From Symsagittifera roscoffensis (taxonomy: Eukaryota > Xenacoelomorpha > Acoela > Convolutidae), in the NCBI RefSeq assembly GCF_963678635.1, contig NC_087069.1, positions 40,883,883-40,943,882 of the forward strand: a stretch of 60,000 nt of DNA. Reading direction: 5' to 3'. The notes under the pieces were generated by a model, which saw only the letters and a list, made by a program, of their open reading frames with translations, ran no database searches and was not told the origin of the DNA. The translations under genes and the position numbers were made by a program. Every line of letters begins with the position of its first letter. Position 1 is the first letter of the stretch. Of the stretch, positions 20,106 to 32,052 are shown piece by piece.

Positions 20106-23100
20106 ATGAAACTCGCCACGAGAAAGTACCAGGCGCCCTACGGACTAGAGTAAGTGGAAATGAAGCAAGAAGAGAAAGAGCTGGACGCAGCGGGCTCCTT
20201 GTATGTAGCCCCCGCAGGCCCCAGCTAGACCCTCACCCTTGTCAGTGGGCACCCCTGGAGATAAGAGAAGCGGTCCCGTGGAGACGAGGTCTGGAGATGT
20301 GCTTGAGAGAAGGCGAGCTGAGTCAGAAGGGGAGATCATGGATGAGACTCTCAGTGAAGCAGGAGAAGAGATGGAGGTGGGGAAAACACCTGAGCCGAAA
20401 CCAGCGGAGAAGGATTTTACCACTCAGGAACTGCTGCAAGACTTGAGTGAAGACGATTGGGCGAACACTGCTACACAACCCCTGACGTCATCCCCTCGCA
20501 AAAACCTGGAGCTACACTTGAGCAGCGAGACCTCCAATATGGGGATGATTCTCTTGAGTGCCAAAGAACAAGAAGAATGCCTTCGAGGGCAATAAATGGA
20601 TATTCTTGAGTAAGCTGGATGAAAAGATGTGGCTAGAATTCTTGAGTGAATTTAACCAGAAAGCAGGGACCGAAGCTACACTGGAGAGTTCAAAGAAGAA
20701 CTGTGGGACACAGTGGTGAAGTTCGGGGAACCAGTTCGGATGGGCACCGGACTGGATGAAAAGGCGAGAAAAGAGTTGTTGGACAAGATGATTAAGCTGC
20801 GAGAAACAGAGCAGAAAACCAAAGAGGATGAATGTAAAGACAGCTCTACTCTGAAACAAAAAATTGACGATAAAATGATTAAAGTTAAAGGGGAGGATAA
20901 GCTAAAGACTAGTAATATGATTAAAGATATTAATATCCTTAAGGCTCGAGAAGGGGAGAGGCAAGATTCAGAAGGGTTGGACCGGGACAAAGCGGTCGAA
21001 TCAGTAAGTATAGTGACGACGCCCCCAAGCAAAGGTGTGAAGTCTCGAAAGAGGAAAAGGGAAGTAGAGGATTTGAAAAGCTCGTCGGCGGATGCTGTCT
21101 CTGAGAAGAATTTGAGGGAGACTGCTCCCATGATTCTAGCGCGATGGAAGACTGCGGCCTACAAGAGTAGCTCCCAACCAAGGAGGCTAGCCGAAGTGGT
21201 GAAAGAGATAGAGGTCTCGACAAGTCTGGCAACGGAAGAAGATTTTAAACCTCAGAAGGCAAGCTCGAAAAAGGGTTCGACGAATGGACAAACATGGGAA
21301 GTGGATGTTGGCAAAGAATGGATCTCGAGCGAGCATCAGGCTATTGGCAAACAAGTGACCAGCGACCCTCTTGAGAAAAAAGCGACGAGGAATACGGCTC
21401 GACGTTGGTGGGTGGCCCTAGAGACAATGAAGGAACTGGAGGAGTGTCTGAAAAAGCTCGATCGTCGAGTGTCCCGCAAGCGTCGCAATTGGGCTACTCA
21501 ACAAAAAACCGAGCTCAACAAGTTAGAATTGGGAAGTCAGCTGAAGCGAACTTGGCAGAGCTTGTTGCATCATTACTTCGAGGAGGCGATGAGAACACCT
21601 TCGTCCGCATTGCCATTGATGGCAAATCCCTTCGTTAGAACAGCGGGGCAGCTGACGTTCGCGTGGAGCCTAGTCGGTATAGAATTGGAGGTATTGACCT
21701 CACACGATAAATTGAATTTGGGCAACAAAAGTCTAGAAGTTTACCAGATGCTGGTACAGCATATCGACAGAGATAATTCCGATTTGAGTCTGGCGAGAAG
21801 GAAAGATGCCACTTGTTTCTTGAGGTGGATAATGTCTGTAAGGACCAATATGACTGTCCAAGCGGGTCATCAGAAGGCCATGGGGAGCAAAACTATGGAG
21901 AGGAGAGTCACCACCATCATAATGAACGTGTACCAGAGTACGGGGATCGAAAAGGAAGATGACTCGAGGCAATCCCTAGAGAATCATGGGAAACATGATG
22001 AAATACGGAGATTCTACAGCAAGAAATTCGAAGAGGGGCATGATGTGCATCGTAACTTGGCCTCGACTGAACATTACTCGAGACCCAACAAACGGGGAGA
22101 ACACCAATATATATCTGGTGTAATGGGGATAGCATACAACCCTTTCTTGGATTCAGAGGCCGGAACCGTTCACAGGAATCACGAAGTGACGGAGCTGTTG
22201 AAGTTTTGGACAGAGAATATAATCGAAATTGATTCAATGGAAAGGGAGAAACCGAGCCCGGCCCTGTTACTTGAGACGACGCCCAAGGTAATAAGCGTGC
22301 CGCGCTCGAACAAGAGAGTGGAATTGAAAATGGGGAATGGAAATGGCATGATGACTACGAAATTGGGAACGGTTTGGAAATTTCTGAGACCCTCCTGGTG
22401 TCCAAATCCCCTCGCAAGCTTGATTGAGGAAGTCACGGAACGAGTGAGGCTAACACCGACAAAAGATGAAGACTTAGGAACTTTGGATGTGATACACAAA
22501 CTGATCCTATCACAGAGTAAAGAGTCGGGCGAGGCAATGAGTAAGCTAGGATCAGTAAAAAAGTTGGAACCTGGTAGCTATCTTGACTTGACGTGCCGAG
22601 GCGGAGAGTACACTTGTGATGGATGATCATGTGTCAGAATACAATATTTCCAGAGAGAAGACCTAGTCGCTTGGCTTGGCGAAAACAGAAAGAGAGAAGA
22701 GCGAAGTGCAGTTAGTGGCTGAGTGCTATACAAACACTACAGTAAATATAGCAACGGCGCTGGGGTTCTTCTCAAGAATATGCAGTTTGCAACCACTGGA
22801 GATGCTGGAGTCTGAGCACCATTTGGTGCCAGCCAAAGGATACTAGTGGACAAGGCCTTCTCGGTACCCAAGTGCGTACGACTGGCTCGAATGTCGCATC
22901 ATTCACATAAGCTGTTGAAGAAGAACCTGGGAACGGTGCCAAGGGAACAAAGAGATGACTTGAACGAAATCTGGGGAGAAGAACTCTTAAGTTTGGAAGG
23001 CAAAAATACGAGTGACTTCGAGAGACAGAATGCCATCGGGAAGCCGGGGAATAGTGTCCCAGCGCAGGAGGAAAACAACACAACACATGAGAAGATGATG

Positions 23101-23344
23101 GAATTGGAACCTTTGCTGGAAGCTTCGGGAGAACGCAATCTCCGGAGCATCGATATTACACATGGGGAATGCCCATGCCATTGCTTGGCACAGACGGTGT
23201 GGTACCCGGAGCACTCAAACATCTGTTTAGTGTGGGATGTGGAAGAAATTCGGTCAATCGGATTGCCCGATCATCGGCAGAAGATGTCCATTTAGTAAAG
23301 AGTACGATGTTGGTGTTGCGATGGATCGAGGAGAATGTGACGAA
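20106..23344 (+). pseudogene. Large 3' protein of the giant LTR element, copy in block 2
   Basis: A near-perfect duplicate of 12038-15276, with the same early stops, the same TGA after GEYTCDG and the same C-terminal deletion at about 23344. Differences seen at protein level are few: SRKRRNWAT instead of SRKRPNWAT and MGNGNGM instead of MGNENGM. Sharing every lesion shows that it arose by duplication of an already dead copy. Its long open stretch is 20713-22626. Confidence 0.8.
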
Positions 23345-24237
23345 GGGTTCGAGTGTGAACTCGGATAAAATCTGAGGTCACGAAAAAGAAGTTTTAACGA
23401 AACTAAATATTGTTATTAATATGCTATAATCATTATATAAATCAAAATGCTGCATGAAAATTTTCCGATTGGATAGGACAAAAGAAATTTTAATCATTAG
23501 CTTCAAAAGCGGAGATTTAAGGTGCAGTTATGTGCAAATTTTGGTTGCTGTTCAGCGATAGCGTGACAATTTTATATGGTTGTGAATTTTGGGGTGTAGA
23601 TAAAGTTAAAATCTGCTGCAAACTTCTGTAAATGACCACTGGCACTGTATCTTGAGAACACTCAGCATTCTGGGGATTCACTGGCAGACGGCAACACGCG
23701 ATGAGGACATCGATCTGAAGTCCGGGGAGTATGTGCCAGTCGTCATATTTGGAAGTTTGACCTTGGGAAATACGAACGGAGTAATTTTGGGGCGAAATGT
23801 AGTTTTTGAAAAATTCGAATTGATCCTGTCATGCTCAACTTTGTCGCGACAACTAAAAATCTCAGAAAATGCAAGATCAGAACACTCGAATTACAAGCGC
23901 GGGAAAGTAGTTGAAAAATCAGCGGGAAGTTGCTATTCGCAATTTCCAGATATAAAAATCACACGAGAGTAGAGCTGTCCTATCCTGAAATAGGAGACAG
24001 AACGATTGCGAAAGAAGAGTATATATATATTCGAAGTGGACCAGAGTGATCCTTCGGTGGAAAGGTGGACAACCGAAGTCTCCCAATGGTCCAACCCGAA
24101 ATTTTATTTCTCAAGTGAAAACTCATTTCCTTTGTTGGAATTTATTTATAGCAAACTTCTCAAGTTATTACATTTATGCTAGAGTCGCTAGTTAATTTAG
24201 TTACTCCAATTCTTGAGTGTGCTGGAATGTGAGTACC
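23345..24237 (+). other. 3' flank of the large-protein gene, block 2
   Basis: Near-identical to 15277-16170, with a single changed residue codon seen in the 106-codon frame at 23652-23972 (SCSTLS for SCSTFS). It leads into the second palindromic module. I see no separate gene here. Confidence 0.6.
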
Positions 24238-25185
24238 CAATTTAGTTTTCTTGAGTGTGTTTTATAATTGTTATGTTGAGGTATGGAGAGTTTTAGGTTG
24301 ATCCATCTGAAATGGATCAAAGTTCCACTGTCTAATAAAAAGTAACTGTACGGACTGTTCCGACCCTGTTTTTAACGGCGTTCGCGTATTTGGGTATTTT
24401 GATACCTAAGTATGGGGGCGTTCTTATTTTCTAGAGTGGGGGGGGGTATTTTGGTAGTGGCCTTTAAGCTGTAACGAGGGTTTTAGTCTCATGTCGCAAG
24501 TGAACCGAATTGGCTCCGACCGTTCGAGGTAAAAAAACACAAGAGATAGTGTCCCTGACTCTTGAGCCAATGGTTATAGGGCCTGTTTTTCTTTAACCTC
24601 ATATGTGACTAAGTAGGCGACTGTTACACAGAGACGGTGAAAAGCATTTAGAGCTGTGTTTAGACGCTGACCAGTCGTTTTAGAACCTAGCTTTATTTTC
24701 CGTCGATATGTACTTCCGGGCGAATGTTACATACAACAGTCGCTTGACTAAGTCACATTTGAGGCTAAGAGAAATGGGCCCTTTAACCATTGGCTCAAGA
24801 GTCGGGGACACTATCTCTTCTGTTTTTCTACCTCATGCAGCCTGAGCCAATTCGGTTCACTTGCGACATGAGACTACAACCCGTGTTACAGCTTAAAGGC
24901 TACTACCAAAATACACCCCCAGTCTAAAAATAAGAGCGCCCCATGGTCAGTTCTCTAAATACCTAAAACACCTGAGCGCTATTAAAAACAGGGTCGGAAG
25001 CTTAAGTATACCGTTAGTTTTTATTGGACAGTGGTACTTTCATCCATTTCAGATGGATCAACCTAAAAACTCGCCTTGACTCAATATAATCACATAAAAT
25101 GCACTCAAGAAATTTAAATTAGGTACTCGCTTACCGACTAGACTTCTAGAATTAGGTAAATAAGAATCGTTTTGCAACTCTAGAA
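24238..25185. repeat. Palindromic LTR-like module, block 2
   Basis: Same as 16171-17105: LTR-like part about 24274-24738, inverted right arm to about 25185. I infer that this right arm was originally the 3' LTR of the minus-strand element at 28739-49925, separated from it by insertion of non-LTR copy 3. Across the insertion the minus-strand order (3' flank, then LTR arm) matches the uninterrupted order at 2153-1069. Confidence 0.65.
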
Positions 25186-25801
25186 TTCTAAACGCAAGTT
25201 ACTCGGTTTCTCATGGAAGTCCTGTTAGCAAAACACTTGAGACTATCAATAAAAAAGTCGATGCTCTAGCCAACCGTGAATCAACTACAACCAGGCCTCC
25301 AAGAAATGAACAACTCGAAGAAAATATTGTTATCATGGGGGTCGATGATAACTCCGACTATCTCCAATCGCATCCCCGACTATCTCCAACGCCAAAAAGT
25401 TCACACATGAAACGAATAGCATTCAAAAGGTATTCAATACCTTGAAATGCAGCCAATTGGAAAAAGTTGCTGCTTTCCTCAGGAGAGGCAAATTCCTTTC
25501 AGGGAGAAAACCACGACTACTCATTATGAGGTTCAAAAGCTAGTTCGATGCTAGAAAAGCTAAAGCGTCTGCTGGGAACTTGAAGGACACAGCCTTTTTT
25601 CTGAGAGGCGATTGTTCCGTGGAAGATAGAATGAAAGAAAAAGCACTTCTGAAATTCAGATACGAACTAGTACAGAAGGGCGTAGATAAAGTTACCTTAA
25701 GAATACAGGGACTCAATCTATATTTCAAAACTGTCTGCTTGGATACAACACGCTCTGTTGATGCAGTATTTTGCAATCTAGCCAATCTGTATTCAATCTA
25801 G
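25178..25801 (+). pseudogene. Non-LTR ORF1 remnant, copy 3
   Basis: Essentially identical to 17112-17735, including the internal stop, the short duplication with CCGACTATCTCCAA and the trailing AATCTAGCC repeats (25775-25824). It encodes only the C-terminal half of ORF1. Confidence 0.5.
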
Positions 25802-28738
25802 CCAATCTAGCCAATCTAGCCAAGCTCCTGACTGTATTGGAAGAACTAAACACATCTGACAAACGAAGCATCTCCCCATGTAATTCAACTTCTTGTCCTT
25901 AATGTACAAAGCATCATATCGTTGAATCTTCGAGTGTCACGTGTAAATCAATTGTATACACAGCATCCCACAGTCAGTCTTCCTGAAACTTGGTTTTCTG
26001 AAAATATAGACAGATCTCATGCTTTTCCCGGCTCAGATTATATTGTGGCTAATCGAAGTGATAGAGGCGAAGGCAAGCATGGTGGTTTTCTGCTAGCAGT
26101 TCAATCCGGCGTCTACGATCTCTACAGTAGCTTAGACCTTTCCATGTCGAATATTGATTTCGGCTGCGCATACGCGGTAAACCTACTTATTATTTGTTAT
26201 CACTCTATAACTCTCTATATTGCTCCGCGCGGCAGCGCCTACATCCTAGAGTCCGTTAACGCACTCGAGTTCATATCTACTACAATATCACAATTTCGGA
26301 ATCTCATCATGAATTCGTGTTCCAATAGAACAGAAATAGTTGTGTGCGGTGATTTCAATGCCCCGGAAGTTGATTGGAGTTCTTTCTGTTCGCCTTTGGA
26401 TACCAGTCAAATGCTTATTGACGACATGGACCAACTTGATCTCTTTCAATGTATCACCAAACCCACTCACAAAAAGAGAAATATGTTTGATCTTTGTTTT
26501 TAGCCAACATTGATGACGTTGATGTAATTGATCCTGTGCCATAATCTCTGTCTGAACGCCATATGCTATTGGTTGATTTTTAAATTCCTAAACCGATTGA
26601 GGAAAGTTCTCCGACATTGAAGTCTTCTCTTTTGCCGGATCACTTTCCATTAAATTTATGCCCTATCACCCGAGTGGCGCGAGCTAGTGAAAACCTGGAA
26701 CCTGTTGAGTTTTTCAATGAGTTCTTTGCTATGCTGCAAGACTCGTTTAGCCGGAGTAGTTAAACCCAGAGGGCAAAACGCGTGAAGCATACATTTTTTT
26801 ATTCCTCTCATAGCATACATCTCTTGAACAAATTGGAGTCTCTGAAAAATAAAAGATTTCGTGGAGATATTGTGTACCAAGACTGTAAATAAACGGGAGT
26901 CTGAATTCTTGGAATCAGTGGAACTGGACAAAATATCTCTACTTTCCAATCTTGACAACTGTTCTATAGCAGATTCTTTCAAATTACTCAAACTTCTTTC
27001 AGGCCCCACCCCAATTCCTTCGTCAATTACCTGGGAGAAAACATGTGCATCAAACGACTTAGCCAAAGCGAATTTATTCAATCAGTACTTTGCTTCAGTG
27101 TTTAGTCCCTCCTGTATTAGAGAAAATGACTCTATAGTACTTGCTGAAATCAAATCCTCCGATGTCAAGCTATCTCTTGAAAAAATTTCTCATGCTCTCA
27201 AACGCTGTCCCACTAGTAACGCCGTGTCTTACGATTTACTTCCATCTTCGCTACTCCGCAAGTGTTATGAAGGCCTAATGCCCTTTGCTTATAACTTGTT
27301 TTAAAAAAATTCTGTCTAGTTGTATGTATCCTGAAAGTTAGAAACGCGCAATTGTGACTCCTCTATTCAAAAAAGGAAAGAAGTCGCACGTCTGTCAAAA
27401 ACTACCAATCCATCAGTAATCTACCTCGACTGTCATTAATATTCGAATGTATTCTTTTTAATCATATGTATTTCTTTGTCAAACAAAAATTATCAGAATG
27501 TCAGCTTGGTTTCCGGACTCGACGATCAACTATCACCCAAATAATTACCTATTTAGACAAATTATACATGGATTTGGACAACGGCAACACCCCCATTGCG
27601 GTTTACTTTGATATTCAGAAAGCGTTTGATAAAGTGCCCCTTCACTTAATAAAAAACAAACTGCGCAGACTATAAGATGAAGACTATATTTTTTGTTCAA
27701 AAACTACCAACATGGAAGATATCAGAAAGTTAAAGTTAATGGGGTCCGGTCCAGTGCTATCATCTTTACCAGTGTTACCAGGGAAGTGTGCTTGGTCCAT
27801 TACCATTTGTTATTTTCATCAACGATTTGCCTGGTACCTGTTTATATTCAAGTTGCTTCATTTTCGCCGATGTTAGTAACCTATTGAACAGTGATCCAAA
27901 TCTCCTGCAAGTTGACATAAACAACTTTATTGAGTGGACTAAATCAAATCTCATGTCCTTGAATCAGAATAGATGCAAACTTCTTTTTTCTCTCAGCGAA
28001 TGGAAAACGAAGTTAGTCTTCTCCTTGAAGACGTAGTGATATAAGCTACACTGTATGTAAATGATCTTGGAGTAGACATGTCTATTAATGTATCATTGCG
28101 GACACACATCAACAAAAAAATCGGAAAAGCGAAGCAAGTGTACCATCAAATTAAACGGAGCATCCCATACTCTGCTCCTAGTAAAACAAAACTAAATCTA
28201 TACAACTCATGTTTTCTAGCCAGTTTATTGTATGGGTCAGAGGTTTGAGACGCTTACATTACGAGTTACCATAAAATTTTACCCATATGCTATCGTCAAC
28301 AACTCAAAGATCTTCTTTTCTTCAACAAACTGCTAAACGGAGAAATGGATATGGATCTGTTCGACTATGCGAAGTACGAAAATGAGAGTTCCAGATTAAG
28401 AAGTGCATCAATTCTTATTTTCTCGATTACGAAAGCCTCAAAGAAACGCACGGATAGTTCATTCTTTGTTCGTGTTGTCCGAGTGTCGAACCTCTTATCA
28501 AGCAAAAAAATCGAAATTTTTGCCAAGCCCGAACATTTCAAAAAAAAATTATCACAAACTTCTTTGTCAACATGGCATTTTCTAAATTCTGTTTTTCAAG
28601 ATCCTGTACTTGGTTCCTAGCTCTTGCCTGATTTATCTGAAATTACTTGTTTGTAAACACTTTATTCTCTGTTATAGTTGTATGTGTAACCTTTTTAAAA
28701 AGGAATTGAAGTCTATTTTGTTTGTTTTTGTTTGTAAC
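25186..28738 (+). mobile_element. Non-LTR retrotransposon, copy 3, with authentic 3' end
   Basis: The only copy with the real 3' terminus. ORF2 continues to a conserved C-terminal part (28345-28620), then a 118-bp untranslated tail ending in TTTGTTTGTTTTTGTTTG at 28718-28738, as expected for a target-primed element with a short simple tail. Its endonuclease region is diverged from copies 1 and 2. It lies in the 3' flank of the minus-strand LTR element: AACTCTAGAA on the left and AACTCGAGAA on the right flank it, two motifs that sit about 30 bp apart in the empty site near 1510-1550. Confidence 0.75.
25922..28620 (+). pseudogene. Non-LTR ORF2, copy 3 (best endonuclease N-terminus)
   Basis: The first 193 codons are open (25922-26503) and give the endonuclease from PETWFSENI through VVCGDFNAPEVDW to NMFDLCF. 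Copies 1 and 2 are frameshifted in this region, so this is the best endonuclease N-terminus here. A TAG then follows, and further lesions break the linker. The RT keeps QLGFRTRRSTITQ and YFDIQKAFDKV (27466-27675), is frameshifted, and loses the SGVPQ of motif B to a small rearrangement near 27770. Motif C is FADV as in the other copies (GTT at 27872-27874). The C-terminal part (28345-28620) has FFVRVVRVSNLL and a lysine-rich end, typical of Jockey/CR1 ORF2. Confidence 0.75.
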
Positions 28739-29571
28739 TCGAGAAGTTTTGAATAAGTAAGTTTTAACTCAAGAAGAAGTTTTGCTCTTTTGACTATTGG
28801 GCAGCTTCAGCTGTCCAACTTCCCATTCAAGTGTCACCCGGGTCCAGTCAATCGTTCTACTTTAGTTCTCTTCATGAACTCTCAGTTTTCTATCAGGAAC
28901 AAGACAGCTCTACTCGTGTCGAATTATTCCAGTAAAATTGCCAATAGCAATTTTACTCTCGTATTTTTCAAGCAACTTTCCCGCGACTCTAACTCGGATT
29001 TTTTGTGTTATTTTATTTGCATTTTCAGTTTTCGCGAGAAACTTGAGCATGACAGGCTCCATGCAAAATTTAAAAAAATTACTTTTGTCCCCGAAATCAA
29101 GATTAAACGCCTAATTCAAGATCAAACTTCCATAGATATGACCGACTGGTGCATACTCCCCGGACTCAAGATCGATGACCTCATCGCGCGTCGTTTTCAT
29201 GTCAGTGAGCTTCCAGAATCTTGAGTGCGTCTCAAGATATAGTGCCAGTGGTCATTAACTGACGTTTGCAGCAGATTCAACTTTTTCTACATCCCCAAAA
29301 TTCACAGCCATGCAAAACTGTCACATTATAGCTAAATAGCAATCAAAATCTGCATTCTACTCCACCCTGAATTCCGGCTTTATAAGCTATCTTTAAAAAA
29401 AAAATAGTTCAACCCAGTCAGAAAATTGTCAGGCAGCTTTTTGATTTATATGAATAGATATAGTATATTAATAACATTACTTTGTATGTTAAAATTATTT
29501 TTCCGTGTCCTCAGATTTTATCTGAGTTCACACTCAAGACTCAAAATCGATCCCTTAGCATCCTGCTCAAA
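28739..29571 (-). other. 3' flank of the long minus-strand element
   Basis: Starts after the non-LTR tail at CTCGAGAAG and is homologous, in inverted orientation, to 15277-16110. Landmarks are AGTGCCAGTGGTCATTAACTG near 29245 and the AGATTTTATCTGAG block near 29514. A C10 run lies at about 29577-29586. The 144-codon plus-strand frame at 28790-29224 is antisense and not conserved. No separate gene is seen. Confidence 0.6.
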
Positions 29572-32052
29572 TCACGCCCCCCCCCCTGTATTCGAATCAC
29601 TGTTTTCAGACGCACTCGACACAGTGACCTGCCTCTTTAACTCCTCCTCATCATCGGAACTGATCACGATTTCCTCCCATGCCTTCAGCTGTTCATAAGA
29701 TCGCATCCATTCCCTTTGCTTTTGTAATCTACTAGGTTGACTTGGTAGGCTCTTCACGTTGGACTCTCTGTTCAACCAAAAAGAGTTATGCAAGCTCAAC
29801 CTGACGTTCTTCGACAGGTACTCTTCTAGTATTGATTCCCTCGCCTTGGTATTATCTCTAGACACCCTGCCAACTCTTTTCCAGCCCGAGGTTATCCCGT
29901 TACGGTGGGTGAGTAGAGGTCTCTTGAAGGCTTCCGGCGTTATCTCGGTCAGGAATTGACGGTACTCCTTCTGATGCTTCTTCATGTGATTCTTCGTCAA
30001 AGTGTATAGCCAAGAGGTCAGTGTCGCCCGAAACAATGAAAAGAATCGTATGCGGCTCCACACGTGCCTCACTTCCAGGGGTACAGCAAATATTTTGCAC
30101 GCAGTCTCAAACAACTCAAGCCTCCTGCTATTTTCAATGGCATGTATCGCCTCCGCTGTTGGTGCCTTCGATTCCCGATACTTCGTTACAATCTCTTCAA
30201 TCCGTCGCAGTGCCAACATCGAGCTCCCCGCGAAGAGAGTAAACTTCTGTTGATGGTCAGGTAGCCCAATCGACCGAATTTCTTCGACATCCCATATGAA
30301 GCATATGTTTGACTGCTCTTGATACCACACAGACAAGGATATGGGTACTTTCCGTGTGTCAAGTTGATGCTTCGGAGGTTACGTTCTCCAGAAGCCTCGA
30401 GCAAAGGTTCAAACTATATCATTTTCCTATGTGTCACGTCATTCTCGCCCACAGCTTGTGTGTTGCTTGTCGCCTTATCGTTCGCGCCTTGGCTCTCGAA
30501 GTCACTGGTGCTATCCGTTTCCAAACTCAAGAGTTCTTCTCCTCAGATCTTACTTCAGTCCTCCCTTCGATCACACCTGGTACCACTCCCAGCATCTTCC
30601 GTAACAACCGATGCAAGTGATGTGACATTCGCACCAAGCGCACGCACGCATTCATGGCCACCGAGAAAGCCTTATCATTCAGCAACCTCTGACTAGATGC
30701 TTCCACCATCGCCATGACTGCTGCCACAAGAGACTTCGCATTCATCGGCAGACCGTAGGTCTCACTCACGGGAAAATTCATCTCTGCCTCTAGACCGACC
30801 TCCATCCCCTGATATTCTTCTGGATCGATTGTAGCACTCCGAGCCAGGACTCCTCACTCAACGCTGTCACCACATGATGTTCTGATTCTATCTTCTCAAG
30901 TGACTCCAGACTACACATTCTCGAGAAAAATCTCAACGCCGTCGCTAAATTCACCGTGGTGCTCGCGTAACAATGAGCCATTACTTGCACCTCATTTTTC
31001 TCCTTCTCTGTAAAATCACCGAAGCAAGTGGCCAGATCCTTCCTCTGAAAGGACTGTATCCTGACACACGACCGTCCATCACAAGAATGTTCTCCATCGC
31101 CACTCGCTAGATGAAGACAACTGCCTGGCTCCAGCTTCTTAGACGACTTGTTCGGCTTGCTCATGACTTCTTCAGATTCTTTTCGATGAGGCAGGATCAA
31201 CTTGTGTAACACATTCGAATTTCCCAGATCCTCATCCTTCCCTGGTGACAGTCTCACTCGCTCCGTGACTTCTTCTTGAGGATGTGGACACCAAGAATGT
31301 CTCACTATCTTCCAAACAGTTTCCAAGGTCGTAGACAATATGTCATCTTTGCCTCCCAGCCTCAGCTCCACCTTCCTCTCAGAACGCGGCTCGCTGATGA
31401 CTTCGGGCACCTTCTCAAGCAGCAAGCCCAGGCTCGGCATCTTCCTCTGAGTCGGATCAATCTCGATTATTTTCTCTGTCCAGAACTTCAGCAGCTCTGT
31501 AACTTCAAAAGTCATTTAGGCAGCTCCTGCCTCCCATTTCAAGAAAAAGTTATACGATATCCCCATTACGCCGGACACAAACTGATGCTCCCTTCGCTTC
31601 GTGGGTCTCGAGTAATCTTCCGCCAAAGCCAGGCTACGATGCACGTCATGACTCTCATCAAATATCTTACCCAAGAACCGTCGGATCTCGTCAAGTTTTG
31701 CATGGTTCTCCAGGGACTGCCTCGAACCATCCTCCTTCTCAATTCCAGCACTCTGATATACATTCAGGATGACGCTCTAGATTCTCTTCTCCAATGCTTT
31801 ACCTCCCCCCGCACTTTGATAGCATGCCTGGATGGTATCATCAGGTCTCACCTACATGATCTATTTCAAGAAACAGGTGGCAAGTTTTCTCCCTGCAAGG
31901 CTCAACCCTGCATTTTCTCGAGCAACATGCTGCGTCAGCATTCGATACACGTGTAGACCTTTGTCGCCCAGTTTAAGTTTATCGTATGAAATCAATGCTT
32001 CAAGCGCCACTCCTACCAGGCTCCATGTAAACATCAACTGCCCCGCCGGCCT

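Larger units (their letters stand above)
8826..28260. repeat. 8-kb segmental tandem duplication (two blocks plus a partial third)
   Basis: Block 1 is about 8826-17111, block 2 about 17112-25177, and a partial block 3 runs from about 25178 to 28260. The offset is about 8321 bp across ORF2 and 8068 bp from the large protein onward, because block 2 lacks about 253 bp of the RT. Blocks 1 and 2 differ at only a handful of bases across the large-protein gene and 3' flank. Each block is non-LTR element, large protein, 3' flank and palindromic LTR module. Near-identity means a recent duplication or an assembly duplication. Confidence 0.85.

Noticed and set aside
28790-29224. 144-codon plus-strand frame
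   Set aside because: Antisense to the 3' flank of the minus-strand element; the corresponding frames in the homologous flanks are closed.
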